A stretch of DNA of 64,000 nt from Haliea alexandrii (GTDB lineage: Bacteria; Pseudomonadota; Gammaproteobacteria; Pseudomonadales; Halieaceae): contig NZ_RFLW01000005.1 in the NCBI RefSeq assembly GCF_003719295.1, positions 121,216-185,215 on the forward strand, in the 5' to 3' direction. Shown one piece after another: positions 8,822 to 17,698 of this stretch (position 1 is its first letter; each line of letters begins with the position of its first letter). The translations under genes were made by a program, and so were the position numbers. The notes below the pieces were generated by a model. It did no database searches, was not told the DNA's origin, and worked only from the letters and a program-made list of their open reading frames with translations.

Positions 8822-10411
8822 ATGAGCAACGGCGGGGCAGGCCAGCAGGACGCGCTCCACGCCGCTGAGGCGGCATCCACGCTGCTACTCAAACGCGTTG
8901 CCATCGACACCTATCGGGAAAACGTGGCCTACCTGCACCGGGACTGCGAGCTGTACCGGGCCGAGGGCTTTCAGGCGCTGGCCAAGGTGGAAGTCTCCGA
9001 CGACGGCCAACGCATCCTCGCGAGCGTCAACGTGGTTGACGATGACAGCATCGTGGGCTGTAACGAACTGGGGCTGTCAGAAGATGCCTTCGCTCTGCTG
9101 GGCCTGCCAGAAGGGCAACGCGTCAGCGTGTCCCAGGCGGAACCCCCCACATCGATACCCGCGCTGCACCGCAAGATCGCCGGGGAACGTCTCGACAGCG
9201 ACAGCTTCCGGGCCATCGTCAACGACATTGCCGAACACCGCTACTCAAAAATCGAACTGACCGCTTTTGTCGTGGCCTGCAACCAGGCGGAACTCGACCG
9301 TGAGGAAGTGTTCTTCCTCAGCGACGCCATGAGCCGCGTGGGTAGGCGCCTGAACTGGGGCGAACATCCGGTGGTGGACAAGCACTGTATTGGCGGTATA
9401 CCCGGCAATCGCACGTCCATGTTGGTGGTGCCGATCGTCGCCGCGCACGGCATGCTGTGCCCGAAAACCTCCTCCCGCGCCATCACGTCCCCGGCGGGTA
9501 CCGCAGATACCATGGAGGTACTGGCACACGTGGAGCTGCAATTCGAGCAGCTCAACAGCATTGTGCGCACCCACCGAGGCTGCCTCGCATGGGGCGGCAC
9601 CAGCGACCTGTCTCCCGCCGATGATGTACTGATAGCCGTCGAGCGCCCGCTGTCGATTGACTCCCCCGGCCAGATGGTCGCGTCCATTCTTTCGAAAAAG
9701 GTTGCCGCAGGCTCCACCCACCTGGTGCTGGACATCCCCGTTGGCCCCACCGCCAAGGTCACTTCGATGCCCGAGGCGCAGCGTTTGCGACGCCTGTTCG
9801 AGTACGTTGCCAAGCGCATGGGGTTGATGCTGGAAGTGGTGATCACTGACGGTCGCCAGCCCGTGGGCAACGGCATCGGCCCGGCTCTGGAAGCCCGGGA
9901 CGTGATGCAGGTTCTGCAAAACCACCCCGCGGCACCCGCCGATTTGCGCCAGAAATCCCTGCGCCTCGCCGGGCGCATGCTGGAGTTCGACCCGGATGTT
10001 CGCGGTGGCGACGGCTTCGCCATTGCACGCGACATCCTGGATTCCGGGCGCGCCCTGCGCAAGATGCAGGACATCATTCAGGCGCAGGGCAGCAAACCCT
10101 ACGACGTGAACAACCCGCCGCTGGCACCGCTGACCTACACCGTGCGCGCCGCAAGAGCGGGCACAGTGGTCAATATCGACAACCTGCAGCTGGCACGTAT
10201 CGCACGCCAGGCCGGCGCACCACGCGCGCAGGGCGCAGGGGTAGACCTGCACGCCAAACTGGGTGAGCAGGTGCAAGCCGGTGACCTGCTTTACACTGTC
10301 TACGCCGCCTACCCGACGGAACTCGGCTTCGCGCGCAAACTGTGCGAGCGCGGCAGCGGCTTCACCCTGGGCGCAGCTGCTGACATTACCCCGGCCTTTA
10401 TGGAGTTCTGA
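8822..10411 (+). CDS. thymidine phosphorylase family protein, AMP-phosphorylase-like
   Basis: At 529 residues it is longer than DeoA (about 440) and has the extra N-terminal domain (about residues 1-95) seen in archaeal-type AMP phosphorylases. Core motifs are present: [14 protein letters not shown] near 187, [19 protein letters not shown] near 212-232 (phosphate and substrate binding), and a C-terminal alpha/beta domain. The family splits nucleosides or nucleoside monophosphates with phosphate, the archaeal members giving base plus ribose 1,5-bisphosphate. It sits 3 bp after Anbu, and its stop overlaps the next gene's ATG by one base (TGATG). Pairing with a PRPP-synthase-like gene suggests ribose-phosphate salvage. 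Whether the substrate is AMP or thymidine cannot be read from sequence alone. Confidence 0.85.
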   Translation: MSNGGAGQQDALHAAEAASTLLLKRVAIDTYRENVAYLHRDCELYRAEGFQALAKVEVSDDGQRILASVNVVDDDSIVGCNELGLSEDAFALLGLPEGQRVSVSQAEPPTSIPALHRKIAGERLDSDSFRAIVNDIAEHRYSKIELTAFVVACNQAELDREEVFFLSDAMSRVGRRLNWGEHPVVDKHCIGGIPGNRTSMLVVPIVAAHGMLCPKTSSRAITSPAGTADTMEVLAHVELQFEQLNSIVRTHRGCLAWGGTSDLSPADDVLIAVERPLSIDSPGQMVASILSKKVAAGSTHLVLDIPVGPTAKVTSMPEAQRLRRLFEYVAKRMGLMLEVVITDGRQPVGNGIGPALEARDVMQVLQNHPAAPADLRQKSLRLAGRMLEFDPDVRGGDGFAIARDILDSGRALRKMQDIIQAQGSKPYDVNNPPLAPLTYTVRAARAGTVVNIDNLQLARIARQAGAPRAQGAGVDLHAKLGEQVQAGDLLYTVYAAYPTELGFARKLCERGSGFTLGAAADITPAFMEF

Positions 10412-11301
10412 TGCCTGCGCTACTGACGTATCTGGATGACGAACGCGACGCGGCGCTGCGTCTCGCCAGCGCCTGCGAACTCCCCACATTGGCCGTGGCG
10501 CGACACCGCTTCCCCGACGACGAACTGAAACTGTTGCTCGACGTGCCTCACGGAACCCACACCCTGGTGGTGTACCGCAGCCTGGACCGGCCCAACGAAA
10601 AGCTGGTGGAGCTCCTGCTGCTGGCGCGGCATGCGCGTCGTGCCGGTGTGCAAACGCTGGTACTGGTCGCGCCCTACCTGGGCTACATGCGCCAGGATAT
10701 TGCCTTCCAACCCGGCGAGATCGTCAGCCAGACCATCGTTGGCGGCTTTCTCGCCGAGTTGTTCGACGCCGTGATTACCGTCGATCCACACCTGCACAGG
10801 ATAAACCGGTTGGACGAAGCCATTCCCCTGCCCCACGCTATCGCCCTGTCAGCGGCGGGCAGCCTCGCGGAGCTGGTGGCAGGGCAACGCGACAACCCGC
10901 TGCTGGTGGGCCCCGATGCGGAATCGCGGCAATGGGTAGAGGGCGCTGCTGTGGTTCGCGGGCTGGAGCACGCGGTGTGCAGCAAACAGCGACACGGCGA
11001 TCGCGAGGTCGTTATAACCTTGCCCGACATTGCCGTAACGGGGCGCGCGGTGGTACTACTGGATGACGTTGCCAGCTCCGGGCGCACCCTGGCCGGCGCC
11101 GCGCAGCTGTTGCTGCAAGCCGGCGCCAGCTCGGTTGATGTGGCGGTGACACATGCCCTGTTTGCCGGCGATGCGCTGTCGGTCATGCAAGCCGCAGGCG
11201 TTGGCACGGTATGGAGCACTGACTGCATACAGCATCACAGTAATGCGGTATTCATGGCGCCGCTGCTCGCCGAGGCCCTGCGTCCGCTACTGGACCACTG
11301 A
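10411..11301 (+). CDS. ribose-phosphate pyrophosphokinase-like protein
   Basis: This 296-residue Prs-like phosphoribosyltransferase-fold protein has PYLGYMRQD near residues 90-98 (ATP-site Arg-Gln-Asp). It has a VDPHLH segment equivalent to the Prs 'DLH' metal site near 131-136, and the PRPP-binding loop LLDDVASSGRTL near 215-226. The usual Prs flexible-loop region is poorly conserved, so it may be a divergent Prs or act on another ribose phosphate. Its ATG overlaps the phosphorylase stop by one base, implying translational coupling and a shared pathway. It ends two bases from the convergent metallopeptidase gene. Confidence 0.82.
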   Translation: MPALLTYLDDERDAALRLASACELPTLAVARHRFPDDELKLLLDVPHGTHTLVVYRSLDRPNEKLVELLLLARHARRAGVQTLVLVAPYLGYMRQDIAFQPGEIVSQTIVGGFLAELFDAVITVDPHLHRINRLDEAIPLPHAIALSAAGSLAELVAGQRDNPLLVGPDAESRQWVEGAAVVRGLEHAVCSKQRHGDREVVITLPDIAVTGRAVVLLDDVASSGRTLAGAAQLLLQAGASSVDVAVTHALFAGDALSVMQAAGVGTVWSTDCIQHHSNAVFMAPLLAEALRPLLDH

Positions 11302-11302
11302 A

Positions 11303-12337
11303 CTAGCGCTTGCCCGGCTGCTGCTGCAGGCGGCGAATCGCCGTGTCGACGAAAGCCAGCTTGGATTCCACAAAGTGGTTGATCACGAAGGGGTAGGCAT
11401 CGCCGCGACCGACGCTGCGGTTGAGTTCGTTGAGGGTGATACTGAGATCGCGCCAGCGGTTGATCCGCTCGTCCACCTCCAGGCTGGCGATGTCCTCACG
11501 AATAACACCGTAGGCCGCAGCTGTCTCCAGCGCATCCTGTATATGCAGGTAATGGCCCCAGGTTTCCGCCCAGTCTTCCATGGGGTGCACGCTGGCGTAG
11601 GCGCTGATGTAATACTTGCGCCAATCAGGTGATGGCCCCTCGCGGTAGTGGCGGTCCAGCGCCCCCGCATAGTCCATGGTTTCATCACCAAACAGCTCGG
11701 CAAACCCCTGGCGAATAGTCTCGTCGCGCCCCAGGCGCGCCCAGTAGTAATGCCCCGACTCATGCCGCAGGTGCCCCAGTACCGTGCGGTAGGGTTCGTT
11801 CATCTGTTCCCGCACAGCGACCCGGGCAACGTCATCTGCCTCCAGCGTATTGATGGTGATAACGCCACCGGCAAATCCCGTACTGACAAAAGACTCGGCA
11901 TACTCTTCTCGGCTGCGACCGTCCTCGATAAAGTCGAGCAGCAGGCCGTTCTCCTGATCCTGCCAACCACTGACCAGCGGCAAACCTAGGCTGCGCAGGG
12001 TGTAAAGCAGGCGTTTCTTGCCCTGTTCCAGCACCCACCAGCGCTGGATATTGCCGGGCAGGGACAGGTCCGGAATGGTGCGGTTGAACTGGCAACCCCA
12101 GCACAGGGGGTGGCTGTCTTCTTCCGCACAGAGCCAGTTGCAGACATCCCATTCACGGCCATTGGCGCACAGGCGATAGCGGCGGCCCTCGGCTGTTTCC
12201 AGGACACCATCAGCCGCAACGCTGAGCGAGTGCATCTCCAGGTCGACCGGGTCGAAACCGAGTTCCATGCCACAATGCACGCAATCCCGGCTTTCGAAGA
12301 ACACCTGGCTGCCACAGCTGCATTCCAGTCGCTTCAT
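11303..12337 (-). CDS. zinc-ribbon putative zinc metallopeptidase (COG4307-like)
   Basis: The 344-residue protein opens with a zinc ribbon (CSCG and CVHC within the first 23 residues; CNWLC and CWGC near 80-100). It carries a gluzincin-like HExxH site, HLRHESGHYYW, near residues 187-197, with further acidic residues downstream that could complete the site. This matches the predicted metallopeptidase family I know as COG4307. It overlaps the upstream alpha-E gene by 4 bp, so it is the last gene of the minus-strand operon ATP-grasp, alpha-E, peptidase. A second, unrelated peptidase next to Anbu suggests it processes the same peptide or product. That link is inference. Confidence 0.8.
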   Translation of the reverse strand: MKRLECSCGSQVFFESRDCVHCGMELGFDPVDLEMHSLSVAADGVLETAEGRRYRLCANGREWDVCNWLCAEEDSHPLCWGCQFNRTIPDLSLPGNIQRWWVLEQGKKRLLYTLRSLGLPLVSGWQDQENGLLLDFIEDGRSREEYAESFVSTGFAGGVITINTLEADDVARVAVREQMNEPYRTVLGHLRHESGHYYWARLGRDETIRQGFAELFGDETMDYAGALDRHYREGPSPDWRKYYISAYASVHPMEDWAETWGHYLHIQDALETAAAYGVIREDIASLEVDERINRWRDLSITLNELNRSVGRGDAYPFVINHFVESKLAFVDTAIRRLQQQPGKR

Positions 12338-13272
12338 GGCGTATCCGGCTGAAACCAGGAGGCTGTGATGGCATCGTGGAGGTCGGCCAGCAACGCCTGG
12401 AACTCATCGATGTAGGCATGCAGGGCCTCCCGGGACATGTGCTCCGGCTGCAGTTTGCCCAGCTTGCGCCGCCCCCGGGCCAGCGTACGCATGGCCTTCT
12501 CGTGATTGTTCAGTGGTTTCAGCTCGGCGCGTATTTCCGCCAGGCAAAACGCCACGGAACGCGGCAGCAACGGTTCCTGAAACACAAACTCGAGCACCTG
12601 CTGCGCTTCCACCAGCGGACCAATCATCCGCCGGTAGGCCCCGAATGAAGACAGTGCCTGCAGCAGGGAGGTCCAGATCAGCGGATCGATCGCCTCATGC
12701 GTGCCGTTCCGCTTCAGGATCTCGCCCGTGCCCACATCCATCAGGCGCGTGGTCATGTCTGACCGTTCCAGCAAATGGCCCAGCCGCAGGAAGCGGTGGG
12801 CGTGGTCACGTGGCAGGCTGGATGACAGCATGCCATTGACGCGCTGGCAACGACTGATCACCTCCTCCAGAAATGCCTGACGATTGCGCCGACCCACGGA
12901 TTTTTCCGCCGCATCACTCACGTACAGGTGCAGCTCGTTGATCTGCTCCCAGGTTTCCTCAGGCAGCACGTCGCGTGTGGTGCGCACGTTCTCGCGCGCC
13001 CAGCGCACAGCGAAAGGTATGCTGGCAGAGCTGTCCTGCTCTGCCAGCAGGAAGCGCAGTACATTCTGCTCATTGCCCACCCGGTAATGCTGGTAGAACA
13101 GCGGTTCGGCATCCAGGATGCGAATAAGCACATCCCAACCCAGCTCCGCGGCGCGCGGAATGTCCATGATCAGGTGATTGTAGGCCGCCACCAGGCGAGC
13201 GCTGTCCTCCGCACGTTCAAGGTAGCGCCCCATCCAGTAAAGGCGTTCGGCAACGCTGGATAACATGGTCAC
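12334..13272 (-). CDS. alpha-E domain-containing protein (DUF403)
   Basis: This 312-residue, almost all-helical protein starts MTMLSSVAERLYWMGRYLER. The 'A.RLYWMGRYLERAE..ARL' opening and a later LRLGHLLERSDMTTRLMDV repeat are diagnostic of the alpha-E family. The function is unproven. Family members are nearly always coded next to a circularly permuted ATP-grasp protein and often a transglutaminase and Anbu, leading to the prediction of a peptide ligation/tagging pathway. GTG 13270-13272 overlaps the ATP-grasp stop by 4 bp; ATG 13266 is an alternative start. Its own end overlaps the peptidase start by 4 bp. Confidence 0.9.
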   Translation of the reverse strand: MTMLSSVAERLYWMGRYLERAEDSARLVAAYNHLIMDIPRAAELGWDVLIRILDAEPLFYQHYRVGNEQNVLRFLLAEQDSSASIPFAVRWARENVRTTRDVLPEETWEQINELHLYVSDAAEKSVGRRNRQAFLEEVISRCQRVNGMLSSSLPRDHAHRFLRLGHLLERSDMTTRLMDVGTGEILKRNGTHEAIDPLIWTSLLQALSSFGAYRRMIGPLVEAQQVLEFVFQEPLLPRSVAFCLAEIRAELKPLNNHEKAMRTLARGRRKLGKLQPEHMSREALHAYIDEFQALLADLHDAITASWFQPDTP

Positions 13273-14717
13273 GCCTTGCCCTCCACGATCCAGGTGTCTT
13301 TGCTGCCGCCGCCCTGCGAGGAATTTACCACCAGCGACCCCCTGGTCAACGCCACCCGCGTCAGCCCTCCGGGGGTCACCCAGGTTTCGCGCCCTTGCAG
13401 AATGAAGGGCCGCAGGTCGAGATGGCGCGGCTCGACCTTGTCGTCGATATACGTAGGCGCGGTGGACAGCGCCAGCGTGGGCTGCGCCACATAATTACGC
13501 GGGTTTTTCTCAATCAGGCGAGCGAACTTGCGCCGCACCGCGGCGCTGCTGTGCGGACCGACCATGATGCCATAGCCGCCCGATTCATTGGCCGGCTTGA
13601 CCACCAACTGGTCGAGGTTCTTGAGCACATGCTCACGGTCCTTCTCGCGCATGCAAAGCCAGGTAGGGACGCTGGCCAGCAACGGCTTCTGCTTCAAGTA
13701 GTAGCGAATCATGTCCGGCACGAAGGCGTAGATCACCTTGTCATCCGCTACCCCGCTGCCCGGGGCATTGGCGATGGCGACATTGCCCGCCTTCCAGGCG
13801 CGCATCAGGCCCGCGACACCGAGCAGCGACTCGGGACGGAAGGCCTCCGGGTCCATGAACTCTTCGTCGATGCGACGGTAGATGACGTCCACACGCACGG
13901 GGCCGTCCACGGTGCGCATATATACGCAGTTGTCATCCGCCACCATCAGGTCACGACCCTCGACCAACTCCGCGCCCATGCCCTGCGCGAGGTAGGCATG
14001 CTCGAAGTAAGCGGAGTTGAAAATACCCGGTGTGAGCACAACAATGCAGGGGCGTCGCCGCTCCCGGGGGGACAGGGACGCCAGTGTCTGATAGAGCTGC
14101 GACGGGTAGTCGTCCACCGGCAGGATGCTGTAGTTCTCAAACAGCTCCGGCAGCACCCGCTTGGTAATCTCCCGGTTTTCCAGCATATAGGAGACCCCGG
14201 AAGGCACCCGCAGGTTGTCTTCGAGCACCCGGAAACGACCGTCCCCGTCCCGCACCAGGTCCGACCCGCAGACATGCGCCCACACCCCGAAGCGCGGCGA
14301 CATGCCCATGCACTGCGGTTTGAAGTTGGTCGACTCAAGCACGATATCGGCGGGCACCACGCCGTCTGCCAGAATTTTCTGCCGGTTGTAAATGTCGTCG
14401 ATGAAGTGATTCAGGGCCAGCGACCGCTGCCGCAGGCCGTCACTGACCGCCTGCCACTGACGTGCCGAAATAACCCGCGGAATGATGTCGAATGGCCACG
14501 CGCGATCGATGTTGCCGGCCTCGTTATAGACGGTAAACGAGATACCCATTTCGCGGATGGCAAGCTCAGCAGCGGCGCGACGCTCCGCCATCTCGTTGCC
14601 CGGCAACTTCTGCAGCAGACGCACGACACCGCGGGCGGCCGCGCGCGGCTGGCCCTGGGGTGTAATCAGCTCGTCGAAGAAGCCGCCGGCCGGGTAGGAC
14701 TTCCAACTCTCGTTCAT
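13269..14717 (-). CDS. circularly permuted type 2 ATP-grasp protein
   Basis: The 482-residue protein matches the circularly permuted ATP-grasp (formerly DUF404/DUF407) family. It has FTVYNEAGNIDRAWPFD near residue 56, GSDLVRDGDGRFRVLEDNLRVPSG near 150-173, YRRIDEEFMDPEAF near 280, and VVKPANESGGYGIMVG near 373, the last two resembling the metal and nucleotide-binding loops. Such enzymes are predicted to join a carboxylate to an amine at ATP cost. It is the first gene of the minus-strand three-gene operon and partner to Anbu on the other strand. No transglutaminase, a frequent fourth member, is nearby. Confidence 0.92.
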   Translation of the reverse strand: MNESWKSYPAGGFFDELITPQGQPRAAARGVVRLLQKLPGNEMAERRAAAELAIREMGISFTVYNEAGNIDRAWPFDIIPRVISARQWQAVSDGLRQRSLALNHFIDDIYNRQKILADGVVPADIVLESTNFKPQCMGMSPRFGVWAHVCGSDLVRDGDGRFRVLEDNLRVPSGVSYMLENREITKRVLPELFENYSILPVDDYPSQLYQTLASLSPRERRRPCIVVLTPGIFNSAYFEHAYLAQGMGAELVEGRDLMVADDNCVYMRTVDGPVRVDVIYRRIDEEFMDPEAFRPESLLGVAGLMRAWKAGNVAIANAPGSGVADDKVIYAFVPDMIRYYLKQKPLLASVPTWLCMREKDREHVLKNLDQLVVKPANESGGYGIMVGPHSSAAVRRKFARLIEKNPRNYVAQPTLALSTAPTYIDDKVEPRHLDLRPFILQGRETWVTPGGLTRVALTRGSLVVNSSQGGGSKDTWIVEGKA

Positions 14718-14859
14718 CGTTTCGACAACCGCGTGAGGGGACGTTTAGCGAGACTACACAAAAAGCCCCCAACCGACTACTGAACGCACTGCCCGCAAGT
14801 GCACTTTATTCGTGCACCCGCTACACTTCTGCCACAGCCATAACAAAGAAGCGCCTGCC

Positions 14860-16986
14860 ATGCCCACCACTGTGCACCATCGCGCCTGTCACCTCTGCGA
14901 GGCCATCTGCGGCCTGCGTATCGAAACCGATGGTGAGAGGATACTGTCGATCAAGGGCGATCCGGACGACCCCTTGAGTCGGGGACACATCTGCCCCAAA
15001 GCCGTGGCTCTGCAGGATATTCACAACGACCCGGATCGCTTGCGCGGGCCATTGCAGCGCGTGCGCGGTGCTCCGGGTGAGGCGGACACCTGGCAGGACA
15101 TCAGCTGGGAGCAGGCGTTGAACGCAACAGCGCAACGGTTGGTAGAGATTGTCCAGCGCGATGGCGTGGATGCCCTCGGCGTGTATCTGGGTAACCCTAC
15201 CGTACACAACTACGGGATGATGACGCACCAGAAAAACCTGTTTCGCCACTTCCACACCCGCAACCGTTTTTCCGCCACCTCGGTGGACCAGCTGCCGCAC
15301 CATCTCGCCAGCCTCTGGCTGTTCGGCCACAAGTCGCTGTTTCCCATTCCCGACATCGACCGCAGCGAGTACTTTCTCATGCTTGGCGCCAACCCCATTG
15401 CGTCCAACGGCAGCATCTGGACCGTGCCCGATGTGCGCAAACGTATCAAGGCGCTGCGCAAACGGGGCGGCAAACTGGTGGTGGTGGACCCGCGCCTGAC
15501 GGAAACTGCCGAGCTGGCCAGCGAACACCTGTATATCCGTCCCGGTAGCGATGCCCTGTTCCTGCTGGCATTGATCAATACCCTGTTTGCTGAAGGCCGC
15601 GTGGCCCCCCGCCACCTCGAGGCCTTCGTCAGCGGCCTGCCCGAGCTGGAAGCCGCGCTGCTGGACTTCACACCCGAGTTCGCCGCCCCGCATTGCGGCA
15701 TTGCGGCGGATACCATACGGCGCATCGCACAGGAGTTCGCGCAGGCAGGGGCCGCCATCTGCTACGGGCGCATGGGCGTATCCACCCAGCGCTACGGGGC
15801 ACTTTGCCAGTGGGCAATACAAGTGCTGAATATCCTCACCGGCAATCTCGACCGGGAGGGAGGTTCACTGTTCACGCTGCCGGCGGTCGACCAGGTCAGC
15901 AACATCAGCCCCGGGGGCTTCGCCCGCCATCACAGCCGGGTACGGCGGCTGCCGGAGTTTGACCGCGAACTGCCCGCCTCCACCATCGCCGAGGAGATCA
16001 CCACGCCGGGAGAAGGCCAGGTGCGCGCGCTCTTCGTAGGCGCGGGCAACCCCGTACTGTCCACACCCAATGGCCGCCAGCTGGACGCCGCGCTGGAACA
16101 GCTGGAGTTCATGGTGTGCCTGGACCCCTACCTGAACGAAACCACACGCCACGCAGACATCATTCTGCCGCCGACCTCGCCGCTGGAACACGACCACTAC
16201 GATCTCGCCTTCCACATAAACGCCGTGCGCAATACTGCCCGGCACAACGAAGCCGTGTTCGACAAACCGCAAGACAGTCTGCACGACTGGGAGATCTTCG
16301 CCGAACTCGGCAACCGCGTCGCGGCGCTGCTGGGCCAACCGCCACAACCGGTGCTGGCGCCGCATGACATCATCGACATGGGACTGCAGATGGGCCCGTA
16401 CAGCGAACGCGCGGGCAGTGCACACGCCCTCACGCTGGCGAAGCTGCAGGCACACCCATCGGGTATCGACCTGGGCCCATTGCAGCCGCAACTGCCCGAC
16501 CGGCTGCAAACGCCAGACAAAACCATCCACTGCGCAACGCCCGCAGCGCTGGCAGACCTGCAACGCCTGCGCGCCGAATTCTCCGCAGAGGACAGCGGGG
16601 CCCTGCGCCTCATCGGGCGCCGGCATGTGCGCTCGAACAACTCCTGGATGCACAACTATCATCGCCTGGTTAAAGGCCGGGAACGCTGCACCCTGCTCAT
16701 GCACCCACAGGACATGGCACAGCGCGGCATCAATGACGGTGACCGTGTGCAGCTGAGTTCCCGGGCAGGCAGCGTTACGGTACCGGCGGAAACCTGCAGC
16801 GGCGTCATGCCCGGGGTGGTGAGCCTGCCCCACGGCTACGGACACAACCGCGCGGGTATTCGTCTGCAGACCGCCAAGCAACACGCCGGGGCAAGCTGCA
16901 ATGATGTCACCGATGACCTCGCTCTGGATGCGCTGTCGGGGAATGCCGCAGTGAACGGCGTCGAGGTCGAGGTGGCACTGGCGTGA
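14860..16986 (+). CDS. molybdopterin-dependent oxidoreductase with N-terminal 4Fe-4S site
   Basis: The 708-residue protein begins with a C-x2-C-x3-C...C cluster motif (CHLCEAIC near residues 10-17, then HICPK near 45-49). The usual bis-MGD oxidoreductase domains follow, with GSDALFLLAL, ILTGNLDREGG and a C-terminal molydopterin dinucleotide-binding domain (SNNSWMHNYHRL, DGDRVQLSSRAGSV). It resembles single-subunit formate-dehydrogenase/nitrate-reductase-like proteins of unknown substrate. There is no twin-arginine signal, so it is probably cytoplasmic. I chose ATG 14860 over a GTG 48 bases upstream because the conserved Cys motif begins soon after it. No partner electron-transfer subunit is adjacent. 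Confidence 0.85.
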   Translation: MPTTVHHRACHLCEAICGLRIETDGERILSIKGDPDDPLSRGHICPKAVALQDIHNDPDRLRGPLQRVRGAPGEADTWQDISWEQALNATAQRLVEIVQRDGVDALGVYLGNPTVHNYGMMTHQKNLFRHFHTRNRFSATSVDQLPHHLASLWLFGHKSLFPIPDIDRSEYFLMLGANPIASNGSIWTVPDVRKRIKALRKRGGKLVVVDPRLTETAELASEHLYIRPGSDALFLLALINTLFAEGRVAPRHLEAFVSGLPELEAALLDFTPEFAAPHCGIAADTIRRIAQEFAQAGAAICYGRMGVSTQRYGALCQWAIQVLNILTGNLDREGGSLFTLPAVDQVSNISPGGFARHHSRVRRLPEFDRELPASTIAEEITTPGEGQVRALFVGAGNPVLSTPNGRQLDAALEQLEFMVCLDPYLNETTRHADIILPPTSPLEHDHYDLAFHINAVRNTARHNEAVFDKPQDSLHDWEIFAELGNRVAALLGQPPQPVLAPHDIIDMGLQMGPYSERAGSAHALTLAKLQAHPSGIDLGPLQPQLPDRLQTPDKTIHCATPAALADLQRLRAEFSAEDSGALRLIGRRHVRSNNSWMHNYHRLVKGRERCTLLMHPQDMAQRGINDGDRVQLSSRAGSVTVPAETCSGVMPGVVSLPHGYGHNRAGIRLQTAKQHAGASCNDVTDDLALDALSGNAAVNGVEVEVALA

Positions 16987-17068
16987 GCGCGGTTGGCGTG
17001 AGTGCGGCTCGCGCCGCGCCGGTTTTCGGGTAGAATCAAGCGACTACTAGCGCCTGGGAGGGTGATGC

Positions 17069-17665
17069 ATGGACGTTTCAACCATTGTGTTCTGGCTGGT
17101 TCTGCTGGGACTGGTGATGTATGTCATCGGCATTTACAACCGGCTGGTTACGCTGAAGAACCGCTATCAAAACGCCTTCGCGCAGATAGAGGTACAGCTC
17201 AAGCGGCGCTATGACCTGATTCCCAACCTGGTGGAGACCGCCCGGGCCTACATGAGCCACGAACGGGAAACCCTGGAAGCCGTCACCAGCGCCCGCAACG
17301 ACGCGGCTGCCGTACTCAAGGCACTGGGGCCGGGCGCTATCGGTGGTGCCGACATGAGCAAGCTGGCCAGCGCCGAAAACGCCCTGCAGGGCGCCTTGGG
17401 CAAACTGAATGTGACCATGGAGGCCTATCCCGACCTCAAGGCCAGCGAGAACATGCAGCAGCTGTCTGAAGAGCTCACCAACACGGAGAACCGCGTGGCC
17501 TTCGCCCGCCAGGGCTACAATGATGCCGTGATGGCCTACAACACCTACCGCCAGAGTTTCCCGCCGGTGGCGGTGGCGTCGACCTTCGGTCACGCACAGG
17601 ATGCCACGCTGCTGGAATTCGACGATTCCGCGCAGATCCAGGCCGCACCCCAGGTCAGCTTCTAG
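17069..17665 (+). CDS. lemA: LemA family protein
   Basis: The 198-residue protein has one N-terminal membrane segment (about residues 5-23) and the family hallmark IYNRLVTLKNRYQNAFAQIEVQLKRRYDLIPNLVETARAYMSHE directly after it (shown in part here: KRRYDLIPNLVETA). A long helical bundle follows. LemA proteins sit in the inner membrane with the helices outside; their role is not well defined. GGGAGGGTG lies just upstream of the ATG as ribosome binding site. The M48 peptidase gene follows after 33 bp, a recurrent pairing, so the two probably act together in envelope protein quality control. Confidence 0.93.
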   Translation: MDVSTIVFWLVLLGLVMYVIGIYNRLVTLKNRYQNAFAQIEVQLKRRYDLIPNLVETARAYMSHERETLEAVTSARNDAAAVLKALGPGAIGGADMSKLASAENALQGALGKLNVTMEAYPDLKASENMQQLSEELTNTENRVAFARQGYNDAVMAYNTYRQSFPPVAVASTFGHAQDATLLEFDDSAQIQAAPQVSF

Positions 17666-17698
17666 GGCCCTCGCCGCACGCGAGACTGAAGGGTCGCT

